Source: Candidatus Omnitrophota bacterium
GTDB lineage: Bacteria; Omnitrophota; Gorgyraeia; Aquiviventales; Aquiviventaceae
NCBI GenBank assembly: GCA_016206685.1
Contig: JACQRB010000007.1
Span: forward strand, 1 to 25,791
Length of the DNA stretch: 25,791 nt
Direction: 5' to 3'
Program-made: the position numbers and the translations under genes
Notes under the pieces: model-generated
What the model saw: the letters and a program-made list of their open reading frames with translations, nothing else
Told to the model about the DNA's origin: nothing
Database searches by the model: none
Shown here: positions 22,347-25,791 of the stretch, piece by piece
How positions within the stretch are numbered: position 1 is the stretch's first letter
Layout of the letters: each line of letters begins with the position of its first letter

Positions 22347-23432
22347 TCACGTGACGTGCTCGCGAATCACCTGCCGCACCAGGGTGGTGGGCACCGACTC
22401 CCTCACCACCGCCTTGCCGATGCGTTTCAACAGGACCCAGCGCATGGCGCCCCGCACGAATTTCTTGTCGCGCGCCAGCGCCGAGCGGATCGCCGCGCGC
22501 GAGATCCCGCCGGTCGTGGTGGGCAGCCCCGCGCCGACGAGCAGGCGCAGGAGCCGCGCGTGCTCAGCGGCCGGCAAGAGTCCCAAGCGCACGCTCAAGC
22601 GCGAGGCGCAGGCCATGCCGATCGCAATCGCTTCTCCATGGGTGAACCGCCGGTAGCCCGTGGCGGCCTCCAGCGCATGGCCCAGCGTATGCCCGAAGTT
22701 GAGCGCGGTTCTGATCCCCCGCGTCTCGCGTTCATCCTGGGCCACGATGCGGGCCTTGATGCGGCTGCAGCGCTGGACCATCACGCGGTCCACTTGCAGC
22801 GTGCCGAGGCGGCAGGCCGGCAGATGCTCCTCCAGAAAGGCGAAGAGACGCGGATCCGCGATCGCCGCATACTTGATGATCTCGGCCAGGCCGGAGCGCC
22901 GCTGCCGTCGCGGGAGGTGGCGCAGCAGCTTCACGTGGCTGAACACCAGCCGCGGCTGGTAGAACGCGCCGACCGCGTTCTTCGCCTCGGGCAGGTCCAC
23001 CCCCACTTTCCCGCCGATCGCGGAATCCACCTGCGCCAAGAGCGTGGTGGGGAGTTGGACATACGGGACGCCGCGCCGGAAGACGGCGGCGACGAATCCG
23101 GTCACATCCCCCACCACCCCTCCGCCGAACGCCAGCAGCACGGGCGTGCGCATGGCGGTGCGCTTGGCCAACAGGCGAAGCACTCCCTCGGCGCTGGCCG
23201 AGGATTTGGCGCGCTCGGATTCCGCGACGGTGATCGTCTCCAGGCGCCAGCCTGCCCGGCGCAAGGGCGTGAGGAGCTCCTGTCCAAAGCGCTTCACCAG
23301 CGAGGCGTGCGAGACCACCACTCCCCACGGCTGCAATCCTGCCCTGCGCAGCGCTTTGGGCAGCAGGCGGTAGGAGTCGGCCAGATAGATCGGATAGGAC
23401 CGCTCGCCCAGCGAGACGCGGATGCGGCTCAT
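22347..23432 (-). CDS. aroB: 3-dehydroquinate synthase
   Basis: A 361-residue AroB that converts DAHP to 3-dehydroquinate in the shikimate pathway, using NAD and a divalent metal. NAD-site GGGVVGDVTGF near 103-113, LPTTLLAQVDSAIGGKVGVD near 127-146, and metal ligands Glu184 (GLAEIIKY), His in LNFGHTLGHALE and His in HGEAIAIGM. Length matches the family. I chose ATG 23432, which overlaps the nnrE stop as ATGA; the longer frame to 23534 is a shadow. The surrounding genes are not aromatic biosynthesis genes. Confidence 0.95.
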   Translation of the reverse strand: MSRIRVSLGERSYPIYLADSYRLLPKALRRAGLQPWGVVVSHASLVKRFGQELLTPLRRAGWRLETITVAESERAKSSASAEGVLRLLAKRTAMRTPVLLAFGGGVVGDVTGFVAAVFRRGVPYVQLPTTLLAQVDSAIGGKVGVDLPEAKNAVGAFYQPRLVFSHVKLLRHLPRRQRRSGLAEIIKYAAIADPRLFAFLEEHLPACRLGTLQVDRVMVQRCSRIKARIVAQDERETRGIRTALNFGHTLGHALEAATGYRRFTHGEAIAIGMACASRLSVRLGLLPAAEHARLLRLLVGAGLPTTTGGISRAAIRSALARDKKFVRGAMRWVLLKRIGKAVVRESVPTTLVRQVIREHVT

Positions 23433-24124
23433 GCCAGGCCACTCAGCAGTGAGGCGGGCATGCCGATATCTTCCACCAGCAACTGTCCTGCATGGGCCGG
23501 CCCCTCCCCCAGCAGCAGCCCTTGTTTGGGCCATCCAAAGGTCACGGTCATCGCGGCCTTCACCGCGACGGGATTGGGCAGTCCGGTGTCGGCATCAAGC
23601 CCTGAGGGGACGTCCACCGCGAGGATGGGTTTGCCGGACTGATTCATGAGCCTGATGAGCCGCTCCTGCAGCGGTCGCAAGGGGCCTTGCCATCCGATCC
23701 CGAGCAAGGCATCCACGATGAGGGACGCACGGCTCATCGGCTCGCGCAGGGCCTCGGCGCGCTCGAGGCCTGTGAGCTCGTGCAGCGATTGCCCCAGTCC
23801 CTCCAGGATGCGGGCATACGCGGCCGGTTCATCCTTGAGGTGCGCGCGCGCTCCCGTGATGATGAGGGAGGGCTGATACCCCCAGCGGGTGAGATACCAC
23901 GCGGCGCACAGCCCGTCCCCGCCATTGTAACCAAGCCCGCAACAGACAAGCACGTCCTGGGCGGGCGCCGGGATCAGCTCACGGACCGCCTGCGCGACTG
24001 CGCGCCCGGCGGCGTCCATCAACAACAGCCGGGGGATGCCGATCGTGCGGATCGCCGCCTCATCGAGGCGTTGCATCTGACGGACCGAGAGCGTACGACA
24101 GGGGTGCAGGGGTTGTCCGCCCAT
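23429..24124 (-). CDS. nnrE: NAD(P)H-hydrate epimerase
   Basis: A 231-residue YjeF N-terminal-type epimerase that repairs damaged NAD(P)H hydrates. Visible motifs: GLGYNGGDGL near 63-72 (the usual GxGNNGGDG with Tyr for the first Asn), VDALLGIGWQG and VDVPSGLDADTG. It lacks the C-terminal dehydratase (YjeF C) domain, so it is the stand-alone form; no partner dehydratase is in the window. ATG 24124 lies 22 nt after the small-basic-protein stop, with no convincing Shine-Dalgarno. Overlaps aroB by four bases. Confidence 0.92.
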   Translation of the reverse strand: MGGQPLHPCRTLSVRQMQRLDEAAIRTIGIPRLLLMDAAGRAVAQAVRELIPAPAQDVLVCCGLGYNGGDGLCAAWYLTRWGYQPSLIITGARAHLKDEPAAYARILEGLGQSLHELTGLERAEALREPMSRASLIVDALLGIGWQGPLRPLQERLIRLMNQSGKPILAVDVPSGLDADTGLPNPVAVKAAMTVTFGWPKQGLLLGEGPAHAGQLLVEDIGMPASLLSGLA

Positions 24125-24146
24125 TGAGGAGCAGCCCCGGATGAGA

Positions 24147-24398
24147 TTACTTCGAGGCTGGGGGCTTGGCGGCGCTGGCGGCAGCGTCTTCCGCCGTGGC
24201 TTCCTTCGTGGCTTCCTTGGCAGCCGCCTTGCGGGCCTTGAACTTTGTCTGCTTGATCTTGGGCAGCCCGAACACCGGCTCGCCGGGTTTCCACAGGCCG
24301 CGGCTCATCAAATACTGGAGTCGCTCGTGGCGCTTGAGGACGTTGCGCAGAGCTCCTTCCTTGCCACCCAGGCCTTGCAGGGATCGATGAAGCGACAT
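24147..24398 (-). CDS. Small basic protein of PVC type
   Basis: An 83-residue basic protein. MSLHRSLQGLGGKEGALRNV, KRHERLQYL, GLWKPGEPVFGLPKIKQTKFKARK is the layout of a small basic protein family known mainly from Chlamydiae, Verrucomicrobia and relatives, typically 60-80 residues and of unknown function, possibly ribosome- or RNA-associated. Beyond this core it carries an Ala/Lys/Glu-rich tail (about 25 residues), absent from short members. ATG 24398 follows the SPOR stop by four bases; a longer start at 24419 overlaps that gene and breaks the family N-terminus. It is my main lineage marker. Confidence 0.75.
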   Translation of the reverse strand: MSLHRSLQGLGGKEGALRNVLKRHERLQYLMSRGLWKPGEPVFGLPKIKQTKFKARKAAAKEATKEATAEDAAASAAKPPASK

Positions 24399-24402
24399 GG
24401 GA

Positions 24403-24999
24403 TTAGAGTGCGCGCACAAAGCAATCCTGATACAGGCGCCTCAGGCTTGCGAGCTTGGCGCTGGCCCGCTCCTTATTGACAAACGGTCCGACCAGCAAGA
24501 CCGTGCGGTCCTGGCCGCTCACCAGGAACGCCTCTTCGCCGCGCTGCTGCAAGCGTTGCAGCTCGCGCTGCGCCAGCTTGAGCTGACGGTAACTGACCAC
24601 CTGCACCGCAAACCGTGATTTGGGCACAATCGTCTTGCCCGGCTTGGGGGACGGCTGTTTCGGGACGGTGTTGGGCGTCGGCGACGTCGCGGCGCTGCCC
24701 TTGCCAGGCGCCGGAGGTCTCGTGGCGAGCGTCTCACCAGGGACCGCGGCACTGGCCTGACGCTGCGACGCCGCGGCCGGCGGCTCAAACACGCCCGGCC
24801 CGGTGCGGGCCAGGTGCTTGCCCCGCTCCATCCCGACGGCAAACACGACCGAGGTGCCGATCAGCAGGAGGATCAGGCCCAGCACCGCATGGTCCGGGCG
24901 CATCCGCAGCGGCTGCGCCAGGATGCGCGCCCCTCGCCTTGGCGAGGCGTGATGCGGCAGATCAAACCACTCGAGTTGCGTTTCTCTTTCTTGGCTCAT
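24403..24999 (-). CDS. SPOR domain membrane protein
   Basis: A 198-residue bitopic protein: cytoplasmic N-terminus, one transmembrane segment near 37-56 (DHAVLGLILLLIGTSVVFAV), a Pro/Ala/Lys-rich linker, and a C-terminal SPOR domain from about residue 130 (FAVQVVSYRQLKLAQRELQRL, VLLVGPFVNKERASAKLASL). SPOR domains bind denuded peptidoglycan glycans, so it probably acts at the division site. The ATG at 24999 has no Shine-Dalgarno and is 11 bases after a perfect TATAAT. It appears to head a transcript with the small basic protein, nnrE, aroB and the EF-like gene. Confidence 0.9.
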   Translation of the reverse strand: MSQERETQLEWFDLPHHASPRRGARILAQPLRMRPDHAVLGLILLLIGTSVVFAVGMERGKHLARTGPGVFEPPAAASQRQASAAVPGETLATRPPAPGKGSAATSPTPNTVPKQPSPKPGKTIVPKSRFAVQVVSYRQLKLAQRELQRLQQRGEEAFLVSGQDRTVLLVGPFVNKERASAKLASLRRLYQDCFVRAL

Positions 25000-25010
25000 G
25001 AGAACTGCTT

Positions 25011-25016
25011 ATTATA
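25011..25016 (-). promoter_or_regulatory. -10 element ahead of the SPOR gene
   Basis: Minus-strand TATAAT is a perfect -10 box. The expected -35 position falls in a T-rich stretch (TTTTAC or TTTACG) with poor match. It is 11 bases before the ATG, so the mRNA should have a 5' leader of only a few bases. Confidence 0.55.
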
Positions 25017-25071
25017 CCAAAAAACCAAAAAACGTAAAAACTAAAAAACGTCCTCGTTTTTCGGTTTTTGG
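25017..25071. repeat. AT-rich inverted repeat in the plsY-SPOR gap
   Basis: This gap is unlike the GC-rich surroundings. CCAAAAAACCAAAAAACG (25017-25034) is nearly the reverse complement of CGTTTTTCGGTTTTTGG (25055-25071), and an inner AAAAACG-TCCT-CGTTTTT hairpin lies at 25044-25061. On the minus strand the inner hairpin is followed by T-rich sequence after the plsY stop and may act as a weak terminator. Confidence 0.5.
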
Positions 25072-25074
25072 GTT

Positions 25075-25668
25075 TTACCTGCTCCAGGCGCGATGCTCGG
25101 CCCCGCCCAGGAGTCGCTGGATGTTGGCGCGGTGACGCACGATGATCAGCACAGCCAGGACCGATCCCGTCAGGATCTCCGCCACGGAGCGGTGCAGCAT
25201 CGTTTGGCTGATCGGAACGGCGAGCGCCGCAGCGAGCGACCCCAGCGACACGTAGCGGGACAGCAGGAAGACGGCCACCCACACGCCCGTCGCGATTCCC
25301 GCCACGACGGGCACGCTTCCCCCGAGCGCCCCAAGCGTGGTCGCGACTCCTTTGCCTCCCCGAAACTGCAGGAAGCACGGAAAGACATGGCCCAGCACCG
25401 CGGCGAGTCCGCATCCCAGGGCCAGCGCCGGCGATGGAAGGCCGAGGATCCAGCGCGGGATGGCGGCCGCCGCCACCCAGCCTTTGAGCACGTCGAGGAG
25501 CAGCACCACGGCGCCCGCGAGGGGGCCGGCGGCGCGCAGCGCGTTGGTCGCGCCGACGTTGCCGCTGCCGATCGTGCGGATATCGACGCGTTTGGTCCAC
25601 TTGACCAAGAGATAGGCGCTCGGCAATGAGCCCACGAGGTAGCCCAGGAGCAACGCCGCCGCGATCAT
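25075..25668 (-). CDS. plsY: Glycerol-3-phosphate acyltransferase PlsY
   Basis: A 197-residue integral membrane enzyme that moves an acyl group from acyl-phosphate to glycerol-3-phosphate, the first committed step of phospholipid synthesis. Motifs: GSLPSAYLL near 13-21, GSGNVGATN at 34-42, GHVFPCFLQFRGGKGVAT, and RHRANIQRLLGG near the C-terminus; about five to seven membrane segments; family length about 200. The ATG at 25668 lies inside the flank of repeat copy B, whose right-hand arm, read on this strand, provides AGGTGG four bases upstream. An earlier start is not available without reading through the repeat. Confidence 0.96.
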   Translation of the reverse strand: MIAAALLLGYLVGSLPSAYLLVKWTKRVDIRTIGSGNVGATNALRAAGPLAGAVVLLLDVLKGWVAAAAIPRWILGLPSPALALGCGLAAVLGHVFPCFLQFRGGKGVATTLGALGGSVPVVAGIATGVWVAVFLLSRYVSLGSLAAALAVPISQTMLHRSVAEILTGSVLAVLIIVRHRANIQRLLGGAEHRAWSR

Positions 25669-25779
25669 CCCCCCACCTGCTGGGCTTCGCCGTCACCAGT
25701 CTGAGAAGCGACCGAAGGCGAAGCGTCCCCGCCGTCGGCGGGGACGGCCTTCGGCCAACCAGCAGGTGGGGGGATCATC
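25663..25779. repeat. Palindromic interspersed repeat, copy B (complete)
   Basis: Perfect 14-bp terminal inverted repeats, CCCCCACCTGCTGG (25670-25683) and CCAGCAGGTGGGGG (25759-25772), bound a 103-bp element, and both sides carry the 7-bp direct repeat GATCATC (25663-25669 and 25773-25779), as a target-site duplication would. Inside is a 21-bp palindrome (25725-25745). 99 bases are identical to copy A. Copy A shares six of the seven flank bases (GATCAT), so the flank may instead be part of the element or a preferred target. No coding capacity. Confidence 0.85.
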
Positions 25780-25791
25780 GGCTCTCCAGGA

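Noticed and set aside
24962..25696. A 244-codon minus-strand frame covering plsY
   Set aside because: It is out of frame with plsY, whose motifs are intact, and its translation shows no domain; it is a shadow.
1..25791. Identical 99-bp ends as a sign of a circular contig or an assembly overlap
   Set aside because: The end copy is followed by 13 more bases that do not match what follows the first copy (CGGCTC against GAAGGG), so the ends do not close into a circle. A dispersed repeat at a contig edge explains both.

Overview
The window comes from a bacterial genome with high GC and dense coding. It reads best as a member of the PVC superphylum or a neighbouring candidate phylum such as Omnitrophota. 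This is inference. The main pointer is a gene at 24147-24398 whose product matches the small basic protein family known mainly from Chlamydiae, Verrucomicrobia and relatives. A stand-alone ExeA-like ATPase with a GspB-like partner fits but does not prove it. I saw no rRNA, tRNA, CRISPR array or transposase gene.

Layout. (1) Bases 96-19577 are one run of 19 minus-strand genes, most overlapping by 1-25 nt and none separated by more than about 42 nt. In transcription order (right to left): small Zn-finger protein, HIT protein, PilZ protein, alpha/beta hydrolase, glycerophosphodiester phosphodiesterase (GDPD), NTE/patatin-type phospholipase, thiolase, 3-hydroxyacyl-CoA dehydrogenase, enoyl-CoA hydratase, D-2-hydroxyacid dehydrogenase, acyl-CoA dehydrogenase, long-chain acyl-CoA ligase, monoacylglycerol-lipase-like hydrolase, TPR/HExxH peptidase, UMF1-type MFS protein, PolX, Era, YqeY and a 2[4Fe-4S] ferredoxin. 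(2) Bases 19578-20232 are mostly non-coding but hold two tiny membrane-protein ORFs, three promoters, a structured leader and a textbook terminator. (3) At 20233-22046 a PilZ gene (minus) and an ExeA-like/GspB-like pair (plus) diverge from an 87-nt region where both promoters seem to give leaderless mRNAs. (4) Bases 22067-25668 are minus-strand: plsY, then SPOR protein, small basic protein, NnrE, AroB and an EF-Tu-domain-2-like protein. (5) A near-identical palindromic repeat lies at both window ends.

How the genes work together. The centre of the long run is a lipid-breakdown set. An NTE-type (lyso)phospholipase would release fatty acids and glycerophosphodiesters. The GDPD gene directly upstream, coupled by an ATGA overlap, would split the diester to glycerol-3-phosphate. 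The lipase-like hydrolases and acyl-CoA ligase would free and activate acyl chains, and the four beta-oxidation enzymes (FadE-, crotonase-, HAD- and thiolase-type) would degrade them. No electron-transfer flavoprotein is in the window. PlsY at the other end would use glycerol-3-phosphate to rebuild phospholipid. PilZ and ExeA/GspB genes hint at c-di-GMP-linked surface or secretion functions.

Limits. Functions come from motifs read by eye, promoters and RNA structures are predictions from sequence only, and the lineage is not proven.
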